The notes below the pieces were generated by a model, which ran no database searches, was not told where the DNA came from, and saw only the letters and a list, made by a program, of their open reading frames with translations. Shown in pieces: positions 37,601 to 52,600 of a DNA stretch of 64,000 nt; the stretch's first letter is position 1, and every line of letters begins with the position of its first letter. Made by a program: the position numbers and the translations under genes. Source of the stretch: Apoderus coryli (lineage: Eukaryota > Arthropoda > Insecta > Coleoptera > Attelabidae); NCBI GenBank assembly GCA_911728435.2, contig OU452208.1, positions 2,542,001 through 2,606,000 of the forward strand, read 5' to 3'.

Positions 37601-40600
37601 TCACGGATCACCTAAAGTACTTTGATAAAATTGATATTTTATAAGGATTTAAATTTTTGAAAAGCAGCCCCCCGCAGCATAGGCCACGAGCCGTCACTGC
37701 TGTCATAGCTAGCTTATCTATTCCGGTTAGGCCCTAAACAACCACATTATATAATTTGACTTACTTTGAGTGGTTCAATTCTCTCTTGCAACTTAGTTAC
37801 AATCTGTTGCAATTTTGTAATATTTTCTTCTTTACTTTGAGCTTCTTCTTTTATCACATTCATTTCCTGTGTTAACTCCTCTACTTTTGCATTTTTTTCG
37901 GCTACCTCTTTATTGATGTCTTCCAATTCACTTGTCTAAAATAAAATTATATTCCAACTTAATAATGGAATCAGGAAACTAGACGTTTGGTATATCGTAA
38001 AATCAAACGCAAAACGTTAACAAAATCGACATAAGAACAAAAGAAGTCCACTGCTGCATGGCAACATCTAACCTAGTGATCGACATTAGCCGCATTCATC
38101 TTTCCTAGAGAAATGCTTCATGTTTATTGAACTTGCGAAAGTAACAAAGCATTTTTTCGAGGATATGAATGTCAAACACTTTCATTGCACTAAGTGCTCG
38201 TTTCAAACTGGTGCGACGCTGAGGGATTCAATATAAATAAATAATAAAATACCATTCACGAGAAAGAGAAAGGTGGACATTATTAACCCCACTCTCAACG
38301 GTGAGCAAATTTGCCTTTCGGATAAAGTCAAATACCTGGGAGTAATCCTGGATAAACGACTAATCTGGAATCAGCATATAGAGAAAACCATATCGAAAGC
38401 CACAGCGGCCATATGGACGTGTCACAGGCTACTCGGTAGGACTTGGGGGCTAAAGCCAAAGCTCACATACTGGGTGTACCAACAGTCATTAAACCCATGG
38501 TTACATACGCCTCATTAGTATGGTGGCCAAAAGTTAATATTAAGCATACACAATGCCGTTTTCAAAAGTTGCAACGGCTTGCATGTTTAGGAATAGCAGG
38601 GGCAATGCGAACTTGCCCACAGCAGCGATGGAATTGTTGCTGCATCTAATACCTGTCTAATACCTGTCCTAGTCAAAAAAGAGGCAGCAATTAGCGCTCT
38701 GAAACTGGCACAGTTAATGGAATACAAATCTGGCGATCTAGAGGGACACATGGGAATCCTGAATCTAATACCTTTGGATTCAGGAAGAAAACCGTCGGAC
38801 GCTGTGCCACGCAAACATGATTTTGAAATCCCATTTGAAGTGGTCATTGCAGACCGTCAAAATTGGCTAAATGGGGAACCACGATTTCCAGAAAACACAT
38901 CCGTCTGGTATACGGACGGTTCAAAAGGAATAGAAGGGAACACAGGTATGGGAATATACGGGCCAAATTGCAGGCTCTCTGAATCTCTCGGGAAAAGTCC
39001 CACTATATTCCAAGCAGAGATCGACGCTATTAATCGTTGTGCTCAAGAATGCCTGCAGAGAGGCATCCCGGAACGGCAGATCAATATTATGTCAGACAGT
39101 CAAGCTGCGTTAAAAGTACTGAGGTCTTACACCTTCACGTCAAAGCTAGCATGGGAATGCAAACAGACCCTAAAGCAACTGGCAGCTCAGGGGAAAAAGA
39201 TTACTCTGACATGGGTGCCAGGACATGAAGGCATATAGGGGAACGAAGCGGCGGACCAACTTGCAAAAGAGGGCGCAAACGCTCCGTTCTGCGGCCCGGA
39301 ACCCATATTTGGCCTTCCAAAAAGCCATATGAAGGAAGAACTTCGGAGATGGGAAAAGGAACAACTTAAGTCCTACTGGAGAAACACTCCAGGCCTAAGC
39401 CAATCAAAAAGGTTTATCAAACCATCAGAGGCCAACACAGGGAAGCTTATCCAACTGGAGAGAAGCGACCTAAGGCGAATTACAGGCCTTTTCACGGTAC
39501 ACCATCCAGTGAAGGACCATCTCAAAAAGATGGGCCTAACTGAGGACGATACTTGTCGGTTTTGCGAAGACGCAACAGAGACAACAGAACACGTGCTCTG
39601 CGAATGCATGGCACTTTTCTGCAAAAGGCTAAAACACCTTGGAGGGGTGACCCTAAAACCCGACGAGGCAAGGAATTTAGCCCCCAGAGAAATCAGCAAC
39701 TTTATGAAAAGTGTGGGACAGCTGGGCAATTCATAGATTAGTCATTCACAAAAGATCTTCTGCAGGTCGAAGTGAGGGGAGGCCAAACCGCCTAAATGAC
39801 TCCGAAAAACAATCTACAAGTGCTCGTTTCAGCGATCCACCACTCAGTGAGTGATTACAACCAGAAATTACTACAGTGACATCTGCTAATGTTCAGCAAG
39901 CAATATGTCGAGTGAATAAAATTTCACAACTATTTGATAAGAAGCAGACAACTATTCTTGATGCATGAATTAAGTTATGTTAAATCTATCGAAATCAAGA
40001 GTAAGACCCGTTGAACGAAACGAAACGTTGAATCACATCTGTGAAATCATAGCAAACATAGCAAACAAGGAATCATGGATCTATGAATGAGCCTCGAACC
40101 TCAACAACAGTCGAAACACTTCGATGCAAAAAATGATGACTGCTTCATTGGAAAAACTGGACATATCGTCACTCTGCAAATAGAGTAACGTAGAATTGTC
40201 AATGGTTTAGCATTGGTTTGCTAGAAATATTCGAAAAAATGAAGAAAACCAACCACGAAAAAAAAAAACACAAAAATGATTATCTAATATAAAACAATAA
40301 ATTCCTAAAACTTAACTTACCAAAAACTGTACATTCTGCACGTCAGGTTCTGCAGTAGAATTTAATTCCTCATATTGACGATTTATCATAACTTTTGCTG
40401 CATTTACTTTACGAATTTTCTCTTCCAATTCCGCTCTATGTGTTCTATTTGTACGCATTTCACTTTGCAACTGATTTAACTCATTTATCAATGCCTGTCG
40501 ATTATTTTTCAAAGTTTCTATATTATGTTGTACATTCCTGTGATAAAAAATATTTTAAATTAGATTTTATTTTTCTTTTTAATTATATAATAAAATACTG

Positions 40601-43600
40601 ATGAAACCGTTTCGCCGCTAGGACGCGTTTCTCGATTTTGGTCAATTACGTTTTCGGTCTATAACTTTTTTGTTTTTCTAGATAATTCATTTCCGAAAAA
40701 ACTTTTTCATGTAATTAACCTTTTATTAACTTATTTTTAACTAAAACTAAACAACTTACTGAATATGTTCCTGAGTATCAACTTGTAAAAATCGCGCCCT
40801 TTTGTACGTAGAAGCAAACGTTCTATAATTCGGATCAGGGTAATATCTGTCACCAGTCAACGTCAACGCCTGTTTACAATTCTGCGGCACACGATGTCTG
40901 TCAGACATCAGTTCCATAGCTGTTGCATCATCAGGTACTAATAGTATACTTTCTATGTTGTTTTGATCGACGAAACAATTTGACACTATTACATCTTTGA
41001 TATCAATTGCATTGTAGAGGCATACGCTATTCTTTGGTGCAGACACTATACTACTCCCGACATTGTGTTTCTGCAAATCAGAAAGTTTTATTTGTAATAA
41101 TATCTAATAACTATGCTTAACCATACTGATTGGTTTGGTTATAAACTTTCCGTTGGACTTCGCCATAACTGATAATATATCAACTCAGCTTTATCCCGGC
41201 TTATTATTATATATTTTAAAAGCAAAGTCAACTAGGAATATCAAAAACGTTCGATATGTTTGCTAATGAATAATTTAAAATACACGTACAGAAAAACAAG
41301 CCTATTGTTAATAATGAAAATATCGTTGGAGCTCCAACAACACACCATTTTACTCTTGCATTTAAACAGTTCAGGAAACAATTATTCTACTCAATTCATT
41401 CTATGAAGCTACCAATAGAAACGTTGTCCTCATATTTTGGGCATGCGCATGTTGCATTTACATTAGCTGTCGACTACATAGTAGCTTTGTCTCTTTCAGA
41501 TCTTTCATATCCGAGAGATAGCGTTCAGAGATAAATTATCGAGTTTACGAAAGCGAAATCTATCTGCAATTTTATTTATTTGTAAATTTATTTTATTTCA
41601 GTTTAGTTTGTTTTTCTGTTTATGCACCTAGAAAATACAGTTCACATAAAAATTAACGCATCACTAAAATTTGGCACAATTCCAAAGTTAATTTTTTACT
41701 TTCCCGCGCTAAAAAAAATAAAGACGGATATAAGCATTTTGAAGTTCACTGAGACGATTAAGACCATTTCCAGATGGAAGTCTGTATGTGTGTCTATATG
41801 TATTCTTCCACGATAGCGCCCAAACGCTTTAACCAATTGAGCTAAATTTTAGTATATGAGTTTGGAGCAGTCCTAGGATGAAGCCATTAGATTTTGGTTG
41901 AAATCGCTTAAGCCCTCTGATAGGGGTGGACACAACCACGAAATTTTCATATATCAGTAGGGGTCAAGTGATACATCATTTCAAAGCATTTTTTATCTGC
42001 ATTACAGCGATAGGTGACTTTTGATATTTGCTCCCATAATTCTCGAGAAAATTGCGTTTAAAATTTCATCAGTTAAGTAGTTGGAATCTATATTCTTATA
42101 AGAATATTATATGTATTTGAGTACTTTATAACACATCGATAGAGCGTTCGCTTCGCATGCTTATATAACTATTATCATTGTACCATATTGTTTATACAGG
42201 GTGAGTCACGAGGAACTGTACATACTTCTACCATAAGTAGAGGCACGTTAGGGGATTATCAAATGACCATTAAAAAAAGTCTCCTTGTTTTGATTATAAA
42301 TATACAGGGTGAATATTTCTTTTTTTAATTTTTGAGTAAAGTAGTTAATTTGTTACGTTAGTTTATTGGAAATAATGAAAATCATACAATTACAACTGTA
42401 CATTTAAATACCGCGTATTATCGCTGAGTTGAAGATTTCTATATTTAAGCATGTCCCTATCTGTCCAGATAAGAGACCACCGATCGGCTATATCTTCGAA
42501 ATTACCTTCGCCCAATTTTTCAGGAGATACGTCAATAATTTCAGAGATACAGCCGGTCGTAAATCAATAATAAACACAAAAGTCAAAAGTTTATTACCTG
42601 AAATATAAACTTGGAGGTAATAATTGTCGGGGTCTTCGCATTCGTTTGGTAACATTTACTGAATATTTGCCGTAACAATCTACCATCCTCTTGATTATCA
42701 ACAGCAAATGCAGTTATGGTACCTTGAAGATATCCTTCTGCAGCTACTGCCCATTTCTTGTTTTTCAGTTTTACATAATAACCTTAAATTACATAATCAT
42801 ATTAAAAATGTAGCTCAATAACACACAGGGTTTACATACTAATTAAATTTCAATTAACACCGGGTGTCCCACGGTAGATGGCGTATTAGACGTTTATGGA
42901 GAACTAAATAACGGATTATTTTGAAAATTTGGCAACCGCGAAATCGACCATGATATACAGTGTTGCCGCTCCAACTCTAAACCGGTAGCAACATCGCTAT
43001 TTGAAATATAACACCCTGTATATATTTTCAATTTTCGCATTCCTTATATAATTATAAGCAACATTTCTTAATACTTCCCTATACCTATCTGTAGCCGTTT
43101 ACGGCGAATAAATTAATTTAATTTTTTTTTTACGAAAACAGACAACGAATTTTGAAACAAAACAATTTTGCTGAAATTTGGGCTATGCCTGAACAATGCA
43201 TCAAGGCTTAGTTTAATTGTGCACGGTAGCCCGGAACTTAATTTAACTATGTTTTAAATGGAACACCCTGTAGCATAATGCGGATTGAAAAACTGATAAA
43301 ACTAGCTTCTTAGTAAGACTGGGATATGTATTCTTACAAGACATTGTCGCCTTAGGAAACATATGGCGAGATTAGGCCTAGAAGAGAGCGACGAAAACAG
43401 ATTCTGTAGGGAGGAGGAAGACACTCTGGATCACCTAGCACCAGAATGCGCACCTATAAGAAGCGAACGCAAGGAACACTTGGGGCGAAATCATGCAAGA
43501 TGCAGATGTGTTGTCCCTGAAACCAGCCAAGCTACTAAAGCTCATAAGAGCTCTAGAACTTTTATTTATTTATTCACGGACAAAGTCCATTTATACAGCA

Positions 43601-46600
43601 TACAATATAATGTAACAAATATAATTCCATGCAATACTACACAAATTCAACAATTTTACAAAACCTAAGAAACTCTAAATTACACACTAAGTAGACAATT
43701 TAAACAATTCAAGTTATACTAAAGCTATTCGCAAGACCCACGCCAGGAATAAAAGGAAAACCATGATCGTCAACGTAACAGGCATCGATCGACTTACGCA
43801 AAACTGCCGTCACGACGCTCACATTTCAAACGGCGTTTATTCGCCCATAGGCGCAAAGAAATCAACGCTTAAGCAAGAATTCGCCATCCTGGCCACTCTA
43901 GGGACAAAATTATTTCCTCCGTAATTTGTACGGTGAAATTCCTCATGGAAAAGGTGAGAGTATCTATTGTTCCTAGACGGTACATGAAAATTAATATTGG
44001 ACAACAAATAAGAAGACGATACCATATTGTTCAAAAGCTTATAAAGTATTAATAGATCTCTGACGACCCTGCGATCACTCAATGTCGTAAGCCCCAGCTT
44101 CGCTCATCATAGTTCCGTAATCGAACACAAAATCGATAGGACGAGGACGACCAAGCTTAAAGTGAACATACCTAAGGAAACGCCGCTGAACGCTCTCAAC
44201 TCGGGCAGAATGGCCGTATGACGGGGTCCAAACCGCCGAGGCATACTCCAAATGTGGTCTGACGAGCGTCGTGAACAAAATTCTAATAGTATTCACATTA
44301 CTGAAATCAACCGAGCAACGCTTTATGAAGCCCAACACTTTCAGAGACCTGGAAGTCGAGTGCCTGATGTGATCCACAAAGCTCAAGGAAGTGTCCAGGT
44401 AAACTCCCAGATCCTTGACCGAAGATTTGTATTTTAGGACTGAATGGTCGACAAAATATTCATACAAAAGAGGTCTCCTGGTTCGGTTGAAATTTACGCA
44501 AAAGCACTTAGAAACATTTAAAGTCATACCATGCAACTCACACCAATGCACAAACCCCACAACATCCTCCTGCAGAAGATAACAATCTGTGGGACCTCCG
44601 ATACGCCGGTAACACTTTAGGTCGTCAGCGAAGAGCCTGAATTCACTGTGAATGAAACACTCCTTGATATCATTTATAAATAAGTTAAATAACAATGGCC
44701 CGAGGTGAGAACCCTGGGGGACACCAGAAGAAACCGAAATAGGGTCAGAAAGGAAATCACTGAAACGGACTATCTGAGTTCTGCCAGTCAGGTAGCTCTC
44801 CAACCATCTCAACAAAGGTGCCGACATGTCAATACACTCCAGCTTGTGAATAAGGAGCCGGTGATTCACGCAGTCGAAGGCCTTGGAAAAATCGGTGTAG
44901 ATTGCATGAACCTGGTAACCGTCCTTCAAGGCCCGTGACAAATAATGTGTGTATTCCAGAAGATTAAGCTCAGTAGACCGACCGGACTGGAAACCGAACT
45001 GTTCATCAATTTAATCGGCTTAAATATAGTTGTTAGATATCTTGTTATTAAATTCTCGAAAAGCTTAGGAATGGAGTTGAGAATACAAACCGGACGGTAA
45101 TTTGATACGTCACCTCTGTTACCAGATTTGAAAATAGGGGTGATAAAACTCGACTTCCATGCAACCGGAAAGTGGCCCGAGCGAAGAGATAAGTTGAAAA
45201 TAATTTGAAGGGGTATAGCAAGAGAGAAACGACACTTAATGAGGAACAATGGAGGAATCCCATCCGGACCCGCGGACTTCCTTATATTCATTTTACTGAG
45301 CACATCGAAAACCTCCGAGACGGAGACACTGTACTCACAAACTCCTCATCAAGGTCACCGGCGATCAAATCCACATTCTTATCGTTATAAACCGACTGGA
45401 AAATGGAGAGAGATGGAGAGTTGTAACATGAAACAGATCAAGTAACTCAAAACACAATAGACCATCAGGTCGCAGTGTATCAGACACCCCTAATCATAAT
45501 CTTAATCTCGAGCTTTCTTCCATAATTCGGGAAAAAAATTGGAGTGGAAATGTAGCATTACTTTTCATCAGATCAAAACAATAGATAGGCTATGAGAGTT
45601 CTGAAATAGTTCTTACGGAAAATAACATGGGAAATTGCTAAGGTGCGTTTTGCCAATTTAGGTGCACTTCAAAGTCACACACATACGCTGGTTCACTGCG
45701 CACAATGTCAACGTCAAATATCAAATACCATACGTCAACGCAAATGTCAAACACCATACGTCAACACCAAATGTCATCAAAAGCGGTATCGCCCTTCTAC
45801 CCCCGTGTTGTGATTTAGTTTTCAAATGTCCTTTACGACGTTTCTGAGATAGTGCTTCTGACGTTTAGATCGGTTATGTGAATTATGCCTTTACGTCGTT
45901 TATGTCATGTACATCGTTTATGACATAAACAACATAAACGACGTAAATGACATATGTAATTCATATAAACGATGTAAACGTCAGAAGCACCATCTTAGAA
46001 ACGTCTTAAAGGACATTTGAAAACTCGATGAAGCACAACACAGGGGTAGAAGGGCGATACCGCTTTTGATAACATTTGGTGTTGACGTATGGTGTTTGAT
46101 ATTTGACGTCGACATCGTCCGCAGTAGACCAGCGTATGTGTGTGACCTTGCAGTGCACCAAAATTGGCAAACGGACCTTAGCAATTTCCCATGTTATTTT
46201 CCATAAGAAATGTTCCAGCAGTCTCATAGCCTATCTAATCAAACCAAGCTCGCACACAACCTGTATACGTGTCAAACAGTTGACTATTTGAAGGATTTAT
46301 AGCCTAAGGACTTCTTTTGTTTCCAAATGAGATACAACCTTAAGAATGAAAAAGAAAATATAAGTATTTTATGTATTAGTTTTAAATGGCAACTTTGTTT
46401 CGTGAGGCGAGTGAATAGTTCTAAAGATTGAACTGACCACCGTTTAACAGTGTGCAAAACTAAACAGATTGAGGGCTTATACAAACAAGCGAATCAATAT
46501 ATGTTCAGATAGCCAAGCAGCCTTAAGGGCGCTGAAAATACCTAAGGTTACAACTAAACTGGTATGTGAATGCCACAGAGAACTTAGGGTCTTGGCGGAT

Positions 46601-49600
46601 CACAATAGTGTTAATCTAGTGTGGGTCCCGGGGCACTCGGGAATCGAAGGCTACGAGCTACGGATTGGCTGCCTAGACAAGCCTCTGAAACCCCATATAC
46701 TGGCACGGACCCTGCGGTGGACTTCCTAAAAGAACGGCGGGCGAACTGCTGAAGTGCTGGGCCAAAAGCATATTTACTTTCACATATTCCCAAGCAGGAA
46801 CATGGTAAGAAGTTCATACCTGGTGAAGCAACAAAACGCACTGGAAAACTGCAAATAATAAGCAGGAGTCAGTTGCGAGTACCTAAACAAGATGGGGCTG
46901 AATAACTGGGACCTGCAATGTAGATTGTGTAATGGGACAGTTGAAACAGCTTAACATGTGATATGTGAGTGTGTAGCCTTACAACGAAGACGACACGCTA
47001 TTGTTGGGCATGCGCTGATTGCGCCAGCAGATATGACACCCAACACATAACTGAACTCTACAAGTTAGTGGAAGGTACAGGGTTGTCCGATTGGATAGCA
47101 TAAAATACGGGGATTTTTCACAATAAGCCCATGAGGCTGCAGTTAAACCGGGGACTTATGTCGAACGAACCCTTACAAAAAAAGACAACCGTTCCCACGG
47201 AGCAGTTGCTTACTTGATTAACAAGCGCGTGATAGGTCTTAGAGTCGCTGTAGAAAGAGAGTACAAGTGTGTCAGGGTATATTTCGATGTACCTACGCCG
47301 TTACTTTCCTCGAAGGATGGCCTAAAACTATTTTTTTTTTGGAAAGGTTCCGTTCGACATAAATCCTCGGTTTCACTGTAGCCTCATGGACTTTTTGTGA
47401 AAAATCGCCGTATTTTATGCCACCCATTCTAACAACCCTGTACCACTAACTTGTGGAGTTCAGTTCTGCTGGAGCAATGAGCGCATGCCCAAAAATAGCG
47501 TGTCGCCTTCGGTAAGGCTAGACACACTCACATATCACATGGTAAGTTGTCTCAAATGCCCGTTACACAATCTACATTGCAGGTCCCCGTTATACAGTCC
47601 CATCTTTATTTAAGTGGTTGCAAAAAGCGCAGTGCCCGGTGACGAGTCCTATGGTTAATCGCAGCTGACTCCTGCGTAATGTTAATAGTTTCCAGTGCAT
47701 TTTGTTGCTGTACCAGTTATGAATTGCTTACCATATTCTCAATCTCTGGTGCTCGCTTACAAAGGTTCTTCGACATGATGAACGAATATATGTATTATAA
47801 TAATAATAATAATAAAATAATTTATTGAGCAATACTGTAGAATTACAAGTTCAATTACATTTTTGGTTATCTTAAAACTACACAGCTCACACAAAAGGTA
47901 AGAGATTTGGCTTTAAGCCATTCTTCCACTCTATCTATTACTACGATACAGCAAATCAATTCACTATAAAATTACATTGCTAATCGTGACTTAATTTGAG
48001 TTTTGAAAGTTTCTAAAGGTAAGTCCAATAAATCAATTATTCTATTGAGAAGTTGAGGTGCTATATATGAAAAGCAGCCTTCAAATTTCGATGTTACATG
48101 TTGTGGAATTGTAAAAGTATTATGCCTTATGTTTACATTATGTACAGAAGATCTTCTATTAATTAATTCGTACAAGTAAACGGGTGTCTGAGCATGATAA
48201 ATCTTATGAAGCAACAACAAGAAAATGTAATCACATCTTAAGTAAAATTTGGGCTCGTTAAGCCGATGTAAAAATGGAGTGATGTGAGATCTGTAAGGTA
48301 CCGAACTTGCATATCTTATGCACGCATTCTGAACTCGCTGGATCCTATTTTTGTTATAGTCAGTTAAAAAATGATAGTAAACCTGAGAACAGTAGTCAAC
48401 GTGTGGATATACAAGTGCCTTAACTAGTCTTAACTTTGTTGTTTCACTGAGGGAGTGCTTCAATGAATATATTGATCTGAGTCTATACATTGCCCTTTTG
48501 TAAACTGTGAGGCAGTGTTCGTTAAAGCTTAGTCTTGAATCAAATATTACACCGAGGTTTTTCGCTTTCTGCGCCCACTCTATAACAGTGTCATTGATTA
48601 TAATAGTATAATTTTGAGTAATCAGGTCCTCATGACGATCACTCCCCACACACATCGCAACCGTTTTAGAAGGGTTTATTCGAAGACCATTACTCTCACA
48701 CCACACGGAAAAATTAAATAAGTCTTCGTTACATTTAGCAATCACATCGGGTGCATTCATGACATGGAAAGGTATATAGAACTGAACGTCATCCGCATAC
48801 ATGTGCATCTTTAAATGTTTTAAATTTGAGGCAACGTCAAAACAGTACACGGAAAACAAGAGCGGGCCCAAGATGCTGCCCTGAGGAACGCCGCGCTCCA
48901 TCACTCCCACGTCAGACCACCGTGTTGAACTAAGTTTCACCCTTTGATGGCGATCAAATAAATACCCCTTCAGCCAGTTCAACGAAACCGGATCAAAGCC
49001 CAAATATTTCAGTTTGGAGAGAAGCAGATGGAAATTTACCAGGTCGAACGCTTTACTCTGGTCAAGAAGAATAAATGCTACACATTCAGATATGTCAAGC
49101 GTTCGAGCCAGGTCATCAGTAACTTTCAAGAGGGCCGTCGCAGTATTGTGCCTCTTGCGGAAGCCGGATTGAAATGGCGGTAGAATACTGTTTAAGTTTA
49201 AATATTCTTGTATCTGTGCGCTAACAATACGTTCAAATATCTTCGACATCGTTGGCAATATGCTTATCGGCCTAAGATCATTGTATGAAGTGGGTGACTG
49301 AATTTTTGGAATTGGGATTACATTAGCGAATTTCCAAATTTGTGGAAACACGCCGGAATTAATAGAATCGTTAAAAATTGCTTTCAACACCTCACAACAG
49401 TGGCCAATTATTATTTTAAGCATTTTGACGTTAATATTATCCACACCGTATGCTTCAGACTTAATGCATCGAATATTATTCATAACATCATCTGATGTTA
49501 TATCATGAAACTTAAAAGAGAAATTATCATTATATAAGTTATTCTTGAAAAAATCCATCAAGTTATTCGGTACATCAGACGAACCCGCAACATTTAGAAA

Positions 49601-52600
49601 ATGGTTGTTTATATCATTAGCGTTTTGAAGAGATTCTGGTAGATGTGATGTCTGGTTACGTTTGGTATTGACACCCCATTGTGAGATATCGCGCCACAAC
49701 TCTTTTGGATCAGTTCTATGGTTTAATGTATGTTGGATATATGCATTTTTCTCTGCTTTTATAGCATTTTTTATATAGTTTCGTAATTCAACATAATATT
49801 GCCTTGTGGCGGGAGTTTTAAGGTTTAGGTACCTTTTATAAGCTTTATGTTTCAATTTAATCATCTCTCTGATTGTATATGTAATATACGGCTGTAAGGG
49901 GCGTTTAGTGATATATGTCTTAATTGGCGCAAACCTGTCAAATAAGTTCAGAATGCGGTCACTTAGTTGCTGGGTTCTCACGTTCAGATCATCCAAGGCA
50001 TTAAAATCATTCCATGCAATGAGGTTTGCAGCCTCGTGAAAACTATCGGCATCAAAATTCGAGAAATTGCGATATATTAGAACTTTAGGCGATGCTTTAT
50101 CGACTTGCAGTAGTATGTTACAAAATATTAGCAAATGGTCCGTGTTGCAATACAGATCACAGACACCCGAAGAGGAGAAATTCAAACTACTACTAAGAAA
50201 AATAAGGTCAATTAATGATTCCGTGCTTCGGTAACCCTTGTAGGTTCATCGATGATCTGACTAAGGTTGTAATTATTAAGAACTGAGTTCAATTTTGTGA
50301 CTTCAGGCGATATGGCAGTTAAATAATTAATATTAAAATCGCCCATAACAAGCAATGAATGAGTTTCCAAAAACACGTTCTCCAATGGATCATACAACTC
50401 ATACACAGTATTTATGCTTAAGCTAGGTGGTCTATATATTATTCCTATGCCTAATTTATTGTGCTGAATACTTAGTATTGATGGAGACGTTTCGTCTGTA
50501 GACGGGTGAATAACTGCCTCTGATTTGTGATTAATACTATATGTACAAATAAGACTCTGTTAAAGATTGAAACTTTTTCCTTCAATTCCCTATGACACCG
50601 AACGATTTTTGGGTAAACTTCGAAATAAGGACGTTAAAGATCATAAAAAAAAACATTTTTTTCCCATAGATCGCCCCCAAAAACAAGGTTGCCAAATGTA
50701 AACTTGAGATTAATTTCAACAAGATAAAATTTCAATAAGTTGTAGTCAAGTGTCGATATAGTATACCAATAAATTTCAATATTGAAATGAAAGACAACAT
50801 TTATTGAAATTATTTCAACATTGACATTAAAGTCAATGTTTTTACAGCACAAGGCTGATTGCCTACTTACTATTTCGAACAAGACTAAAAAAGGTTAGGG
50901 TACTTACCGAGAGGACCTCTTGGTTCCTGTTTAAACTTATCTTTGTACTGTTGTATTAGTTTTTTAACTTGCGGTATTTCTCTACCATACAAAATTAGAA
51001 CATTTCCGGATTCATTTTCTAGAGCTTTTAAATCCCTTTCTTGTTCATCTAAAATATAAATTCATATTTGTTTATAATCATTTGCAACGGAAAAAAAGGT
51101 CCAACCGAGATCTCTGTCTAGGTAGTATTTCCGATACTATACAATTTGAATTTGGCGCTGGCTGTGACTTTTCATTGCTTATTATTTAGCACTGATTGAT
51201 TCTGAAGTATTTCACGTGTCACTATAAGCCGAGAGATCAATCAACGATCACGATGGCACCAGAAAACGAATTTACTAAAAGTAGATGACGTAGTACTTTT
51301 AGCTAATCCGAACCTTCACAGAAATACATGGCTACTTGGTCGAGTATTAAAAGTGTGTCAAGGTAGAGATGGTGTTGTAAGAGTGGCTAGTTGCTGGGCA
51401 AGTAGTGGGTAAAAAATTAATAATATTAGGCTTACACCAACAGGGTGAGTATAAGTAAGTTTCGAAAAACAAATATTATCCTAAAAATTATGATGTTTAA
51501 TTTATTGAAAAGTAACAGTCGTAGAAAAAGTATAGTGTGAAACTCGCATAGAATGACCATTTCCTACTCGTATGAACGATCATACTCGTAGGAAATATGT
51601 CATTTCAAGTTCGTTGCAGAATATACTATTGTAATACCATTGTAAATGTAAATTTGAAACTAGATTTTTAGTAGTGTTAAGCCTTTGGAGAATACATTAA
51701 AAATTTTAAAAAATGTCGATTGAAATCAAAAAATAATATAATTATACTTTACCTATTTTACTCTTAATTTGTGCAATTTCCTGTTTTAAATTATATTCAT
51801 CATCTTCTTTCTTGGACAGGTCACTGCTGATTTGAAATAAATCATTTTTGCATACTTCGAGTTGATCGCCAAATGCTTTCACTTTGTCTTGTAGTGCTGC
51901 TAACTGTCGCATGCGTTGAGTTTTTTGTTGCTCCACTAAAGTAAAACTGTAATCAACAACAACAAAATTAAAATATAATATGAACATAAATACAGAAACA
52001 CTTTTCACACATTTCTGAAATTTAAATTCGGGAATGGTTTCGGTGACAGCAGCTCCTTACTAAAGCAAATACACCGCATCCGCAAATAATTTGTGATTTA
52101 AGGCCGCTATGCAATACCAACTACCTAACTGGTAAACTTTTAAACGCAGCTTTCTCGAGAACTATGAAGGTAAATTTCAAAAGTAAGCTATTATAGATGG
52201 GGGATGTCCTCGGAGCTCTGAGGGGGCTCAAGCCCAAAATGACTTCGGGCTGTGATGGTGTTTCTGCATTTATACTGTGCTGGCGTCCTGTCTGCACCCC
52301 TGCTTACTATTTTCAACAAAATAATTACATCCAGTAGGTTTCCTTCCTCCTGGAAACTTGCTCGAATATGCCCTGTTCATAAGGTGGGTCCAATTGATAG
52401 AATAACAAATTATCGCGCGATATATATTCTGTCCAACTTCTCAAAGGTCTTCGAATCAATTCTTCATGATAAAATATTTCAGCAAATAAAATATCGGATT
52501 ATTTTGGAACAACATGGATTTTTTCATAGGCGATCTACTACGACAACTCTAGTTGAATTCCTACAGGCGGCAATTCCTGCTGTTAGTTTGGGCAAACAAG

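Noticed and set aside
51753..51935. SMC6 exon starting at the nearer TTTAG acceptor
   Set aside because: That start needs one leftover base, but the previous exon leaves two; the ATTACAG acceptor 11 bases upstream fits the phase.
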